From NCBI RefSeq assembly GCF_002843235.3, contig NZ_CP031123.2, positions 3,658,001-3,722,000 of the forward strand: a DNA stretch of 64,000 nt. The letters are read 5' to 3'. Of this stretch, positions 42,651-51,947 are shown piece after piece. Each line of letters starts with the position of its first letter. The stretch's first letter is position 1. The position numbers and the translations under genes are program-made. The notes under the pieces were generated by a model that saw nothing but the letters and a program-made list of their open reading frames with translations, was not told the origin of the DNA and ran no database searches. The stretch is from Providencia huaxiensis. GTDB lineage: Bacteria > Pseudomonadota > Gammaproteobacteria > Enterobacterales > Enterobacteriaceae.

Positions 42651-43079
42651 ATGTTTAATAATATTCTCGTTGTTTGTATGGGAAATATCTGCCGCTCTCC
42701 TACGGGGGAGCGTTTATTACAGCACTATTTTCCCGAAAAAACTGTCCACTCTGCAGGCATTATTGCTAAAAATGACATACCCGCTTATGACAGTGCCATC
42801 CGGATTGCCGAGCAACATCAGCTTTCCCTTAAAAACCATCAATCACGTCGATTAACCAGCGAAATATGCCATAAAGCAGACTTAATCCTAGTGATGGAAA
42901 ACGATCATATTGCTAAAATCCACCAACAGTTTCCTGAAACACGCGGTAAAGTGATGTTATTTGGGCAATGGATCAATAAAACCGAAATCCCTGACCCCCA
43001 CAAACGCAGCGATGAAATGTTTGAACATGTTTACCAGTTGATGGAAAAGGCCGCGCTTGCTTGGCAAGGCAAAATTTAA
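42651..43079 (+). CDS. wzb: Wzb low-molecular-weight protein tyrosine phosphatase
   Basis: The 142-residue protein has the catalytic P-loop VCMGNICRSPTGE near the N-terminus and the general-acid segment IPDPHKRSDEMFEHVY, the hallmarks of Wzb/Etp. It dephosphorylates Wzc and thereby controls polymer export and length. It lies 5 nt after wza and 35 nt before wzc. Confidence 0.95.
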   Translation: MFNNILVVCMGNICRSPTGERLLQHYFPEKTVHSAGIIAKNDIPAYDSAIRIAEQHQLSLKNHQSRRLTSEICHKADLILVMENDHIAKIHQQFPETRGKVMLFGQWINKTEIPDPHKRSDEMFEHVYQLMEKAALAWQGKI

Positions 43080-43114
43080 TTTTATTTATTGGATGACTTA
43101 ACATTTAACCTATT

Positions 43115-45193
43115 ATGAACACAACAAAAAATAGCTCCTCTGCCTCAGATGAAATCGATCTGCTCGCTCTGTTTAAAGTTTTGAAATCCAACACCATTAA
43201 AATTGGGTTTTTTACTGTTATTTTTGCGGCTATCGCCATCGCATACAGTTTATTAGCAACCCCCATATACCAAGCCAATGCGACCTTACAGTATGACAAA
43301 TTAGGTCAGGTTTCATTACTCGACCAAATGAGTGATGTCATGCCATTTGGTAACAGCAATAACCAAGTCGACTCTGAAATTGAAGTCATCAAGTCCCGCA
43401 TGGTGTTAGGTAAAACCGTTGCAGACTTGAACTTAGACACTCAAGCAGCCCCTGAAGGCTTTGTTAGTAAGTTACTTGGTGAAGTGGCTCCCATCCATAT
43501 TGCCCTATTTCAATTACCTGAAAACTTAATTGGTAAGCCATTGACCCTGACGTATTTGGGGGATAATAATTATTCTCTCAATGTGGATGGCCAAGTCTTG
43601 CAAGGTAAAGTGGGTGAAGTGCTCAAACAAGGTGAAATCAACTTATTAATTTCCAGTTTCGCAGCTGAAACTGGCGAAGAGTTTTCATTAATCAAAAATG
43701 CCCGTTACTCCACTATTGAAAATTTACGTAATACCTTAACCATCGCGGAAGTGGGTAAAGGTACTGGTATTATCAGTTTAGCCATTAAAGGTGCGGATCA
43801 AGTAGAGAATGTTAACATCCTCAACAGTGTTATCCAAAACTATGTAGACCAAAATACCGAGCGTAAAAAAGAAGTCACCAACAATACACTCGTGTTCTTA
43901 GATGGCTACTTACCTACTATTAAAAAGAAATTAGATAACTACGAAAACCAGCTCAATGCATTTCGTAAAAAGAATGAATCGATTGACCTTTCTTTAGAAG
44001 CCAAAGCGGCTTTAGATACTGCTTTGCAGGTCGAAGAGAAACTTAATGAATTGACCTTCAAAGAAGTGGAAATTCAACAGTTATATACCCGTAACCACCC
44101 CGCTTACCAGTCTTTATTAGACAAGCGCCAGCAACTGTTACGCGAAAAAGAAAAAATCAGCAAAAACATTCAAAAATTACCGAATACCCAACAAGAAATC
44201 GTCCGTTTAACCCGTGATGTTGAAGCGGAACAAGCGATTTACGCTCAATTAGTCGCAAAACAGCAAGAGCTCAGTGTATTAAACTCCGGTATTACAGCAG
44301 ATGTACGTATTATTGATTCCGCGGAGTCACAACCAAACGCGGTGGCCCCAAAGAAATCACTGATTGTCGTTCTCGCCACTATTCTTGGCTTTATTATCGG
44401 CTGTGCGTATGTGATTGCTCGCGAGTTCTTTAATAATAAAATTAAGAGCACGGAAGATATCGATGCATTGGGTGTCAACGTCTACGCCACCATACCTTTC
44501 TCTGCCTATGAGAAAAAACTGATTGAGGCAGGCAATAAAAGCCCATTAGCGATAGAAAACCCAGCTGATACCGCCGTTGAAGCTATCCGTTCATTACGTA
44601 CCAGTGTTTATTTCTCGGTAATGAATCAAGGTAACAATCTGGTGATGGTGACCAGTGCGTCGCCAGGTGTGGGGAAAAGTTTTGTTACCTCCAATATGGC
44701 GGTGGTACTAGCTAACGCAGGTAAGAAAGTGTTATTAATTGACACTGACTTACGTAAAGGTCGCTTACATAAAGCCTTTGGGTTAAACAATAAAGCAGGC
44801 TTATCTGACTACTTATCACAGCAAAGTTTAGAATCACCCACTATTCATCCCAACGTAATTGAAAACCTCGATGTGATTTGCCGTGGTAAAAATGTTACTC
44901 ACTCCTCTGAATTATTAATGGGTGAGCGCTTTAAGCAGTTACTGGATAAAGTCAAAAACCAATACGATATTGTGGTGATCGATACCGCACCAATTTTAGC
45001 GATTACTGACTCAGCGATTATTGGTAAATATGTCGGTACTTCATTACTGATTGCTTTCTACGGGGTAAATACCGTGAAAGATGTCGACTTATCACTGAAA
45101 CGCTTTAAGCAAAATGATATCGAAATTACGGGTGTGATCTTGAATGGTATTGATGCAAGATCTGACGATTATAACTACCATTACGAATATTAA
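43115..45193 (+). CDS. wzc: Wzc tyrosine autokinase / polysaccharide co-polymerase
   Basis: The 692-residue protein has a Wzz domain with two membrane segments (about residues 27-50 and 412-435) around a large periplasmic coiled-coil part, and a cytoplasmic BY-kinase with Walker A ASPGVGKSFVTSNMA (about 518), Walker A' LLIDTDLRKG (about 542), and Walker B VVIDTAPI. The C-terminus ends with a small tyrosine cluster DDYNYHYEY, the autophosphorylation site. It works with Wza and Wzb. Fits the Providencia locus pattern. Confidence 0.95.
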   Translation: MNTTKNSSSASDEIDLLALFKVLKSNTIKIGFFTVIFAAIAIAYSLLATPIYQANATLQYDKLGQVSLLDQMSDVMPFGNSNNQVDSEIEVIKSRMVLGKTVADLNLDTQAAPEGFVSKLLGEVAPIHIALFQLPENLIGKPLTLTYLGDNNYSLNVDGQVLQGKVGEVLKQGEINLLISSFAAETGEEFSLIKNARYSTIENLRNTLTIAEVGKGTGIISLAIKGADQVENVNILNSVIQNYVDQNTERKKEVTNNTLVFLDGYLPTIKKKLDNYENQLNAFRKKNESIDLSLEAKAALDTALQVEEKLNELTFKEVEIQQLYTRNHPAYQSLLDKRQQLLREKEKISKNIQKLPNTQQEIVRLTRDVEAEQAIYAQLVAKQQELSVLNSGITADVRIIDSAESQPNAVAPKKSLIVVLATILGFIIGCAYVIAREFFNNKIKSTEDIDALGVNVYATIPFSAYEKKLIEAGNKSPLAIENPADTAVEAIRSLRTSVYFSVMNQGNNLVMVTSASPGVGKSFVTSNMAVVLANAGKKVLLIDTDLRKGRLHKAFGLNNKAGLSDYLSQQSLESPTIHPNVIENLDVICRGKNVTHSSELLMGERFKQLLDKVKNQYDIVVIDTAPILAITDSAIIGKYVGTSLLIAFYGVNTVKDVDLSLKRFKQNDIEITGVILNGIDARSDDYNYHYEY

Positions 45194-45210
45194 GACTCAG
45201 GAATATTGAG

Positions 45211-46236
45211 ATGAATAATCAACACGTTCTCGTTACTGGTGGTCTTGGCTACATTAGTAGCCATACCTGTGTACAGATGATCCAGCAAGGGATGCAACCG
45301 GTTATTTTAGATAACTTGCATAATGCTAACCTTGAAGTGCTTAACCGTATTGAAACTATCACAGGTGTTAAGCCGGTCTTTTACCAAGGTGATGTACGTG
45401 ATGGCCAAATTTTAGAATCTATTTTTGCTAATCATCAAATTCATTCCGTCATTCACTTTGCCGGGTTAAAAGCCGTTGGTGAATCGGTACAGAAACCGAT
45501 TGAATACTATGATGTTAACGTCAATGGCACGCTGGTATTAGTGGAAAGCATGAAAAAAGCGGGTGTTAAAAGCCTGATTTTTAGTTCATCGGCAACCGTA
45601 TATGGCGATCCTGAAGAAGTGCCATTAACAGAAAATTCCAAAGTCGGTGGGACCACCAACCCATATGGAACCAGTAAGTATATGGTTGAGCGTATCCTTT
45701 CGGATTTATATACTGCGGAAGATGATTGGTCACTGACATTACTACGTTACTTTAACCCTGTTGGTGCACACCCATCCGGAACCATGGGCGAAGACCCGCA
45801 AGGTATTCCAAATAACTTGGCACCGTTTGTTTCACAAGTCGCTGTAGGCCGCCGCCCACAAGTCATGGTCTTTGGTAATGATTACCCAACACCAGATGGC
45901 ACTGGCGTTCGTGATTATATTCACGTGATGGATTTGGCTGATGGCCATATTGCTGCACTGAATAAAGTTAGCCAGCAAGCAGGATTACATGTTTACAATC
46001 TTGGTACAGGAACTGGTACAAGTGTACTGGAAATTATTACTGCTTTTGAAAAAGCGGCAGGTAAACCAATTAAATATGAGATTGTAGCAAGACGCCCCGG
46101 TGATATTGCGGAATGTTGGTCTAGCCCAGACAAAGCATTCAAAGACCTAGGCTGGAAGGCGCAGTATTCTATTCAAGATATGGTGAATGATAGCTGGCGT
46201 TGGCAGTCCATGAACCCTAATGGTTATAACAGCTAG
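45211..46236 (+). CDS. galE: UDP-glucose 4-epimerase GalE
   Basis: The 341-residue SDR epimerase matches GalE: FAGLKAVGESVQKPIEYYD, SSSATVYGD, NPYGTSKYMVE (Tyr/Lys), RYFNPVGAHPSG and YNLGTGTGTSVLE. It interconverts UDP-Glc and UDP-Gal (and possibly the N-acetyl forms). The cofactor loop reads GGLGYISSH, with Ser where GalE normally has the third Gly of GxxGxxG. It closes the locus and is followed by a terminator. Confidence 0.93.
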   Translation: MNNQHVLVTGGLGYISSHTCVQMIQQGMQPVILDNLHNANLEVLNRIETITGVKPVFYQGDVRDGQILESIFANHQIHSVIHFAGLKAVGESVQKPIEYYDVNVNGTLVLVESMKKAGVKSLIFSSSATVYGDPEEVPLTENSKVGGTTNPYGTSKYMVERILSDLYTAEDDWSLTLLRYFNPVGAHPSGTMGEDPQGIPNNLAPFVSQVAVGRRPQVMVFGNDYPTPDGTGVRDYIHVMDLADGHIAALNKVSQQAGLHVYNLGTGTGTSVLEIITAFEKAAGKPIKYEIVARRPGDIAECWSSPDKAFKDLGWKAQYSIQDMVNDSWRWQSMNPNGYNS

Positions 46237-46256
46237 TCTTAACAAGTGATTTCACA

Positions 46257-46281
46257 AGCGAGCCTTTATGGCTCGTTTTTT
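46257..46281 (+). terminator. Intrinsic terminator after galE
   Basis: CGAGCC and GGCTCG form a stem with loop TTTAT, followed by six T. Confidence 0.85.
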
Positions 46282-46395
46282 GTTTTCAGAGTGCGAATAA
46301 TTTTTACGGTACAAATAAAAGTTCCACATGAAAACAAACCCATTTGCGCGTAAACTCTTCTCATCATTTCTTATCAAAAATATCAACTTAACGTT

Positions 46396-46899
46396 ATGCC
46401 ACACATTGTTTTATTCGAACCGGAAATACCGCCAAATACTGGCAATATCATTCGTCTTTGTGCTAATACTGGCTTTGATTTGCATCTTATTCACCCTCTT
46501 GGCTTTACATGGGATGATAAACGCCTACGCCGTGCGGGTTTAGACTATAGCGAATTTGCCGATATCAAGCACCATCATGATTATTTTGCTTTTTTAAAAA
46601 GTGAAGGGCTAAACCCGGATAATAACCAATCTGAAAGTGGGGCTCGCGTGTTTGCTTTAACCACTAAAGGTAAGCCAAGTCACAGCAATGTCAGCTACCA
46701 ACAAAATGACTATTTGATGTTTGGCCCTGAAACTCGCGGCTTACCACCTTATGTGCTCGATAACATGCCAATGGAGCAGAAAATTCGTATTCCTATGTTG
46801 GCAGATAGCCGCAGTATGAATTTATCCAACTCTGTGGCAGTGGTTGTGTTTGAAGCATGGAGGCAGTTGGGGTATTCAGGGGCGCTGCTAAAGGACTAG
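46396..46899 (+). CDS. trmL: TrmL tRNA (cytidine/uridine-2'-O)-methyltransferase
   Basis: The 167-residue SPOUT methyltransferase starts [20 protein letters not shown] and ends with the trefoil-knot SAM site ([32 protein letters not shown]), identical in style to E. coli YibK/TrmL. It 2'-O-methylates the wobble base of leucine tRNAs. It marks the right boundary of the Providencia O-antigen locus. A gap of about 110 nt after the galE terminator must contain its promoter. Confidence 0.95.
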   Translation: MPHIVLFEPEIPPNTGNIIRLCANTGFDLHLIHPLGFTWDDKRLRRAGLDYSEFADIKHHHDYFAFLKSEGLNPDNNQSESGARVFALTTKGKPSHSNVSYQQNDYLMFGPETRGLPPYVLDNMPMEQKIRIPMLADSRSMNLSNSVAVVVFEAWRQLGYSGALLKD

Positions 46900-46905
46900 A
46901 CTATA

Positions 46906-46930
46906 AAAGGAGCTCAGTTTGAGTTCCTTT
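46906..46930. terminator. Short hairpin between convergent trmL and mazF
   Basis: AAAGGAGCTCA and TGAGTTCCTTT pair with one mismatch around a 3-nt loop. It lies between converging genes and overlaps the mazF stop by two bases. T and A runs are short, so termination strength is uncertain. Confidence 0.5.
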
Positions 46931-47291
46931 AGTTTGAATCAATAAAAAAATGCTCTCCACCAATTAATGGGATCAACCTTGCGAGCACACCATCAAGAAC
47001 CCCCTCATCAGCAACTACCCCAAACTTCATACTTCTATCTTTCCAAGATAGTGTTTGAATAAGGTTCGCCGCAGCAACACACGGAGTATCAAGATTATTT
47101 ATCCCTACTTCTGTTATGTGCCCTCTAATGCTTGTGCTAATAGGACAACAAATTACCAAGCCTGATTTTTTATTATATTCCACACTGGATAAAACGAGTG
47201 CAGGCCGATATTTTCCTATTTCTTTTCCTTTCGTTGGGTCAAAATCTAACCAAATAATATCATTTCGCCTTGGTATGTAACTTTTACTCAT
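46929..47291 (-). CDS. MazF/PemK-type endoribonuclease toxin
   Basis: The 120-residue protein shows the MazF/PemK beta-barrel pattern: PRRNDIIWLDFDPTKGKEIGKYRPALVLS, ICCPISTSIRG, and AAANLIQTLSWKDRSM. The family cleaves mRNA at short sequences when its antitoxin is lost. It overlaps the preceding antitoxin gene by 4 nt. It sits between trmL and cysE, which are neighbours in E. coli, so the pair was probably gained here. Confidence 0.9.
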   Translation of the reverse strand: MSKSYIPRRNDIIWLDFDPTKGKEIGKYRPALVLSSVEYNKKSGLVICCPISTSIRGHITEVGINNLDTPCVAAANLIQTLSWKDRSMKFGVVADEGVLDGVLARLIPLIGGEHFFIDSN

Positions 47292-47533
47292 TCACCAATT
47301 TCCATATCATTAATTTGAGCAAGTTCATCTGAATGACTATTATATTCATTCATATTGTCAAGCAAATAAGCTTCAGAAAACATCCTTATCTTCTTTTTGG
47401 GAGAAAGAACCAAATTACCGTTATTAACAGAAATATCAAGACGTTGACCAACCTCAATACCTAATTGTTTTAAGATAGCTGATGGGATAACAATGCCTTG
47501 GCTATTTCCCCATTTTTTTATAGCAACGCTCAT
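47288..47533 (-). CDS. MazE-type antitoxin
   Basis: With the ATG at 47533 (AAGAGA site upstream) the protein has 81 residues: VAIKKWGNSQGIVIPSAILKQL is the AbrB/MazE DNA-binding part and the acidic C-terminus (NEYNSHSDELAQINDMEIGE) would wrap the toxin. It neutralises MazF and represses the operon. The longer frame from 47587 is unlikely. The 151 nt between it and the cysE stop must hold its promoter. Confidence 0.88.
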   Translation of the reverse strand: MSVAIKKWGNSQGIVIPSAILKQLGIEVGQRLDISVNNGNLVLSPKKKIRMFSEAYLLDNMNEYNSHSDELAQINDMEIGE

Positions 47534-47684
47534 TTCTCTTACCCCATACTTATTTTTGAGTATATTAGTTTCTAAATGTATAAACATTGTATAACTTCAT
47601 TGAGGTTAAAGCAAATTTTCGGTCAATTTATATACAGATGAGGGAAATCAAAAATGAAAGCGATCGAACTAGAACCCTCACAAC

Positions 47685-48506
47685 TCAAATCCCATCCCCA
47701 TCTTCAAAACCCCAAATACTGCCATTAAAGTTTTGATCCATTTCTAAGGACGGTTTATCGCTGGTGGGTTTACCGACAATGCGTGCTGGAACCCCTGCCA
47801 CTGTGGTATGCGGTGGAACTGGATGAAGCACGACTGAACCTGCGCCAATTTTTGCGCCGCGGCCAATTTCAATATTACCGAGTATTTTTGCCCCTGCGCC
47901 AATCATCACCCCTTCCCTCACTTTCGGGTGGCGGTCACCACAGGTTTTCCCAGTACCACCGAGTGTGACGGATTGTAGGATTGATACATCATTTTCCACA
48001 ATTGCAGTTTCCCCAATCACGATGCCTGTTGCGTGGTCAAGCATGATGCCACAACCAATACGGGCGGCTGGGTGGATATCGACCCCAAATGAAACGGAGA
48101 TTTGATTTTGTAGGTAAACTGCCAGCGCTTGGCGGCCTTCTTTCCACAGCCAATTACCGATACGATAGGCTTGCAAGGCGTGGAAACCTTTCAAATACAA
48201 TAATGGAGTGGAATATTTATCAACGGCGGGGTCACGTAGGCGAACCGCGGCTAAGTCCATTGCTGCAGAGAAAATCATGCCTTCGTCATTGCGATAAGCT
48301 TCTTCAACAATTTCACGCACTTCAAGCGCTGGCATAATCGGCGAGCTCAGTTTATTGGCTAGCATATAGCTGAGCGCACTGCCTAAATTGTCGTGTTTTA
48401 ACAATGTCGCGTTAAAAAAGCTGGCGAGGAGTGGTTCGCAGTCCGCAAGAGACTTCGCTTCATCTTTAATGAAACCCCAAATTCTATCCAGTTCTTCACG
48501 CGACAT
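47685..48506 (-). CDS. cysE: Serine O-acetyltransferase CysE
   Basis: The 273-residue protein has the N-terminal helical domain (EELDRIWGFIKDEAKSLADCEP) and a left-handed beta-helix with hexapeptide repeats (HPAARIGCGIMLDHATGIVIGE, GGTGKTCGDRHPKV). It acetylates serine with acetyl-CoA in the first step of cysteine synthesis, and the C-terminal tail (WGFEDGDGI) fits the CysK-binding end. ATG at 48506 has AGGTGAG upstream. It follows gpsA by 23 nt. Confidence 0.97.
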   Translation of the reverse strand: MSREELDRIWGFIKDEAKSLADCEPLLASFFNATLLKHDNLGSALSYMLANKLSSPIMPALEVREIVEEAYRNDEGMIFSAAMDLAAVRLRDPAVDKYSTPLLYLKGFHALQAYRIGNWLWKEGRQALAVYLQNQISVSFGVDIHPAARIGCGIMLDHATGIVIGETAIVENDVSILQSVTLGGTGKTCGDRHPKVREGVMIGAGAKILGNIEIGRGAKIGAGSVVLHPVPPHTTVAGVPARIVGKPTSDKPSLEMDQNFNGSIWGFEDGDGI

Positions 48507-48529
48507 AATCACTCACCTATCTATTTTTA

Positions 48530-49558
48530 TTAATCATGCAGCTTTGGCATATCGGCAATTTCATCTTTCGTCGCACGCCCCAGTAGTGCTTGCGCCGCCT
48601 CTAACACATTTTTATGACGGTAAAGGATTTGATAAATTTGCTCAGTAATTGGCATTTCAACACCTGCTCGCTCAGCTAGTGCGCGAACTTCCTTGGTATT
48701 ACGATAGCCTTCAACGACTTGGCCAATCTCTTTTTCTGCATCTTCAACGCTAACGCCATCACCTAGCATCATGCCAAAACGGCGGTTACGGGATTGGTTA
48801 TCTGTACACGTTAACACAAGGTCACCTAAACCTGCCATCCCCATAAAAGTTGCAGGGTCTGCTCCCAAAGCTGCACCTAAGCGACTCATTTCAGCTAAAC
48901 CGCGGGTAATCAATGCAGTACGTGCATTGGCACCAAAGCCCATGCCATCAGAAATACCGGCGCCAATAGCAATCACGTTTTTCACTGCACCGCCCAGTTG
49001 CACCCCAACCATATCCGGGTTTTTATAGACGCGAAAACTCTTGCCGCAATGGAATAACTTTTGTAAGTCATCACCAAATTGGCTATCGCTTGCGGCAACA
49101 GAAATTGCTGTTGGTAAACCTGCGGCAAGTTCTTTTGCAAACGTTGGGCCAGACAACACAGCCAGAGGAATTTCATTACCTAATACCTCACGTGCCACTT
49201 CTTGCAACAAACGGCCAGTATCCCTTTCTAAGCCTTTAGTCGCCCAAATAATACGGGAGTCTGCGCGTAAGTATGGCTGGATTTGTTTTAGTACATCACC
49301 AAAAACATGGCTCGGTACCACAATCAAGATATTGGGGCTCGCCTCAACGGCGCGTTTTAAGTCCGTTTCGAGAGATAAACTATCAGGAAAAGAAACGCCA
49401 GGCAAAAATGCCTGATTGCTGCGATCTCGTTCTAGTTGATGAATGTGTTTTGGGTCATGGCCCCATAACACAACCTGATGTGCATTACGTGCAAGCGTAA
49501 TGGCTAAAGCGGTGCCGTACGAGCCGGCACCGATCACTGTCATTGAAGCAGTATTCAT
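48530..49558 (-). CDS. gpsA: Glycerol-3-phosphate dehydrogenase [NAD(P)+] GpsA
   Basis: The 342-residue protein has [18 protein letters not shown] (cofactor loop), [17 protein letters not shown] and [17 protein letters not shown] (catalytic Lys), all GpsA hallmarks. It reduces dihydroxyacetone phosphate for phospholipid synthesis. Its ATG overlaps the secB stop by one base, as in E. coli's secB-gpsA-cysE run. Confidence 0.97.
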   Translation of the reverse strand: MNTASMTVIGAGSYGTALAITLARNAHQVVLWGHDPKHIHQLERDRSNQAFLPGVSFPDSLSLETDLKRAVEASPNILIVVPSHVFGDVLKQIQPYLRADSRIIWATKGLERDTGRLLQEVAREVLGNEIPLAVLSGPTFAKELAAGLPTAISVAASDSQFGDDLQKLFHCGKSFRVYKNPDMVGVQLGGAVKNVIAIGAGISDGMGFGANARTALITRGLAEMSRLGAALGADPATFMGMAGLGDLVLTCTDNQSRNRRFGMMLGDGVSVEDAEKEIGQVVEGYRNTKEVRALAERAGVEMPITEQIYQILYRHKNVLEAAQALLGRATKDEIADMPKLHD

Positions 49559-50034
49559 TAAGCGTCCTGTTGAGCTTCTGAGTTCTGCGCTTGTTCACCT
49601 TGTTGCTGCTGTAAATAGTTCATGAACAGTGCATCAAAGTTAACTGGCGCTAAGTTCAATTGTGGGAATGTACCACGGCCCACTAAGCTAGTGATCGCTT
49701 CACGTGCATATGGGAACAGGATGTTCGGGCAATATGCACCTAAGCAATGTGCCATTTGAGTACCTTCAATACCTTCGATAGAGAAAACACCTGCTTGCTG
49801 AACTTCACACAGGAAAGCGGTTTCTTCACCTAAAGTTGCTGTCGTAGTGACGCGTAAAACAACTTCATAAACACCTTCAGACAGCTGAGTTGAAGAAGTA
49901 TCTAAATCTAATTTGATTTCTGGCTGCCACTCGTGTTGAAAGATGTGTGGTGCGTTAGGTGCTTCAAATGAAACGTCTTTTGCATAAATGCGTTGAATTT
50001 GAAAAACCATTTCTGAGTTGTTTTGTTCTGACAT
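49558..50034 (-). CDS. secB: SecB export chaperone
   Basis: The 158-residue protein has the SecB core ([66 protein letters not shown]) and a C-terminal helix with SecA contact. Tetrameric SecB holds precursors unfolded and hands them to SecA. In E. coli grxC lies between secB and yibN; here a repeat region takes that place. Confidence 0.97.
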   Translation of the reverse strand: MSEQNNSEMVFQIQRIYAKDVSFEAPNAPHIFQHEWQPEIKLDLDTSSTQLSEGVYEVVLRVTTTATLGEETAFLCEVQQAGVFSIEGIEGTQMAHCLGAYCPNILFPYAREAITSLVGRGTFPQLNLAPVNFDALFMNYLQQQQGEQAQNSEAQQDA

Positions 50035-50067
50035 AGTTTATGTACCTTTAACTTCCATATGAATTTT

Positions 50068-50379
50068 CCCTGTCATTCTTTGAGCTACAGGGGTGTTCGC
50101 TGCATTGCGCTACCCAAGTCACATACTGATGTATGCTCCTTGGATATCTTCACTTGCTGCCTACCTGTAGCCCAAATAATTTAAGGGAAACCCTGCTATT
50201 CTGAGCTACTAGAGTGTTCGCTGCATTGCACTACCCAAGTCACATACTGATGTATGCTCCTTGGATATCTTCACTTGCTGCCTACCTGTAGCCCAAATAA
50301 TTTAAGGGAAACCCTGTTATTCTGAGCTACTAGAGTGTTCGCTGCATTACGCTACCCAAGTCACATACTGTGAATATAA
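50068..50379. repeat. Intergenic 121-bp direct repeat (about 2.5 copies) between secB and yibN
   Basis: The segment GTGTTCGCTGCATT recurs at 50093, 50214 and 50335, exactly 121 nt apart, with nearly identical sequence between. The third copy breaks off after CACATACTG and is followed by an inverted match to ACCCAAGT (ACTTGGG), giving a hairpin. Each unit holds short palindromes such as CATACTGATGTATG. No gene is in this stretch of about 370 nt. It looks like a dispersed intergenic repeat of the genus duplicated in tandem. Confidence 0.9.
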
Positions 50380-50405
50380 CTTGGGAGCAAATACATGCTG
50401 GATAA

Positions 50406-50843
50406 CTACTTCTTACCACGAGCTAGCGGAAGGTTTTCACCTGCCCAGCCAGAGATCCCTTCTTTCAGGACAAAGACTTTTTCAAAACCGTGTTGTGCCA
50501 GCTGTTCAGCAGGTTTACCTGATTCCATACCACTCGCAGAAACGATAATCACTGGTTTCTGTTTGTGTTTTTCTAATTCACCTAAATTATTCTCTTTAAT
50601 TTCAGACGGTGTTAAGTTAATAGAATCAATAATGTGCCCTTTACGGAAATCATCGCGAGAACGTAAATCGACAACAACCGCCTCTTCTTTATTAATCAGT
50701 GTAATCGCTTGTGAACGAGCAATCACTTTCGTTTTAGAGAAAAGGCCTTTAAAGGTCATAACAACCACAGCAACTAATAGCGCTATCCAAACCAGACTCA
50801 ATAACATGTTCCGGCTTACAAATTGCATGATTTCTTGGATCAT
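50406..50843 (-). CDS. yibN: YibN rhodanese-like membrane protein
   Basis: The 145-residue protein has one N-terminal membrane helix ([18 protein letters not shown]) followed by a rhodanese domain ([34 protein letters not shown]). The usual catalytic Cys of rhodaneses is absent (loop reads VSASGMESG); E. coli YibN also lacks it, so it may be a non-catalytic member. I chose the ATG at 50843. It is read away from the IS1 copy. Confidence 0.92.
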   Translation of the reverse strand: MIQEIMQFVSRNMLLSLVWIALLVAVVVMTFKGLFSKTKVIARSQAITLINKEEAVVVDLRSRDDFRKGHIIDSINLTPSEIKENNLGELEKHKQKPVIIVSASGMESGKPAEQLAQHGFEKVFVLKEGISGWAGENLPLARGKK

Positions 50844-51190
50844 GGGGGGCAATCACTCCCGTTAGTTAAAAACGAATATCAAAGGGTTCTGAGTATACCT
50901 TTGTGTTGAGCTAATTACAGCCAATTCCCGCAAACTAGCTTATTTTTTTTGCGCTAAGGCACGCAAAATTAACACCGTTCACTGAAAAATCGCTTTTCTG
51001 TTTCGAAGCGGTACGCAAATATTTTATCATAAACGTGCGAAACAGGTCTAAATCGTGCTTCAAATAGGCAGTGAATAAGAAAAAAGTATTGAATACTGGC
51101 TATACAAAATAAATCAGTGATAATAAAACTGTGTTATTTGACTTAATATAGTTCTGATTCAGGGCAAAAGTCCGAATTTATAAATGTTTT
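50844..51190. other. Intergenic region between yibN and the IS1-family element
   Basis: No gene is visible in about 350 nt. The first part must contain the yibN promoter. E. coli has gpmM between yibN and envC; it is not here. The last nine bases (AAATGTTTT, 51182-51190) are the left copy of the IS target duplication. Confidence 0.5.
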
Positions 51191-51237
51191 GGTCGAGTAT
51201 TCAATGAGTTGATAATGGGGTAAACTGAGCTTTTCTG

Positions 51238-51525
51238 TTGAGGTTTAGTATGGCTACCATTTCAGTAAAATGCCGATTCTGTGGGTTAACCGACCCTGTT
51301 AAAAAACATGGCACCGGCAATGGAGGTCATCCCCGTTATCGCTGTCAGGCCTGTTGCCGCACTTTTCAACTCGATTATACCTACAACGCTTGTCAGCCCG
51401 GCATCAAAGAGCAAGTGGTTGAGCTTGCCATGAATAATGCGGGTATTCGTGACACCGCTAGGGCATTACATATCAGTATCAATGCCGTCGTCCGCACTTT
51501 AAAAAACTCTCGCCACGGAATGTAA
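51238..51525 (+). CDS. insA: IS1 InsA (copy 2)
   Basis: Identical in sequence to the 95-residue InsA of copy 1, with zinc-ribbon cysteines and helix-turn-helix. The A6C frameshift run lies near its 3' end. Confidence 0.9.
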   Translation: MRFSMATISVKCRFCGLTDPVKKHGTGNGGHPRYRCQACCRTFQLDYTYNACQPGIKEQVVELAMNNAGIRDTARALHISINAVVRTLKNSRHGM

Positions 51526-51578
51526 CAACACTGCCCCTAGATAACCTACAAATTCAGCTCATTTGTGAGGTCGATGAG

Positions 51579-51947
51579 ATGTGGTCATTTATCGGTAACA
51601 AAAAAAGTCAGCGTTGGTTGTGGTATGCATGGGAGCCTCGCTTAAAGCGGATTATCGCTCATGTATTTGGTTCCCGAAGCAAGAAAACACTGGGGAAATT
51701 GTTAAAACTGCTGTCTGGGTTCCGTATCGCTTTTTGGTGTACGGATGGTTACAGGGCGTACAAAGAGACACTCCCTAGCGAAAAACACATTTTAGGAAAG
51801 CTATATACACAGCGAATTGAGCGTGAAAATCTGACGTTGCGTAACCGATTGAAACGACTTAATCGCAAGACGTTAGGGTATTCAAAATCATCCGGCATGC
51901 ATGACAAGATCATTGGGACTTTCATTGAGCGAGAGTATTACGTTTGA
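51579..51947 (+). CDS. insB: IS1 InsB (copy 2)
   Basis: Identical to the 122-residue InsB of copy 1. The full transposase InsAB' would arise by -1 frameshifting, which joins the first catalytic Asp (EVDEMW) to this part. Both copies look intact and able to move. Confidence 0.9.
   Translation: MWSFIGNKKSQRWLWYAWEPRLKRIIAHVFGSRSKKTLGKLLKLLSGFRIAFWCTDGYRAYKETLPSEKHILGKLYTQRIERENLTLRNRLKRLNRKTLGYSKSSGMHDKIIGTFIEREYYV

Noticed and set aside
46328..46543. 71-residue frame ahead of and over trmL
   Set aside because: It overlaps trmL in another frame and has no independent support.
50068..50379. 121-bp repeat considered as CRISPR
   Set aside because: The repeat unit is long and continuous without unique spacers between short repeats; no cas genes are near.
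50406..50843. Missing catalytic Cys in YibN as a novel inactivation
   Set aside because: As far as I recall the E. coli protein also lacks it, so it is a family property.
50395..50865. 156-residue open frame on the plus strand over yibN
   Set aside because: It is the antisense shadow of the rhodanese gene, with no family resemblance or ribosome site.
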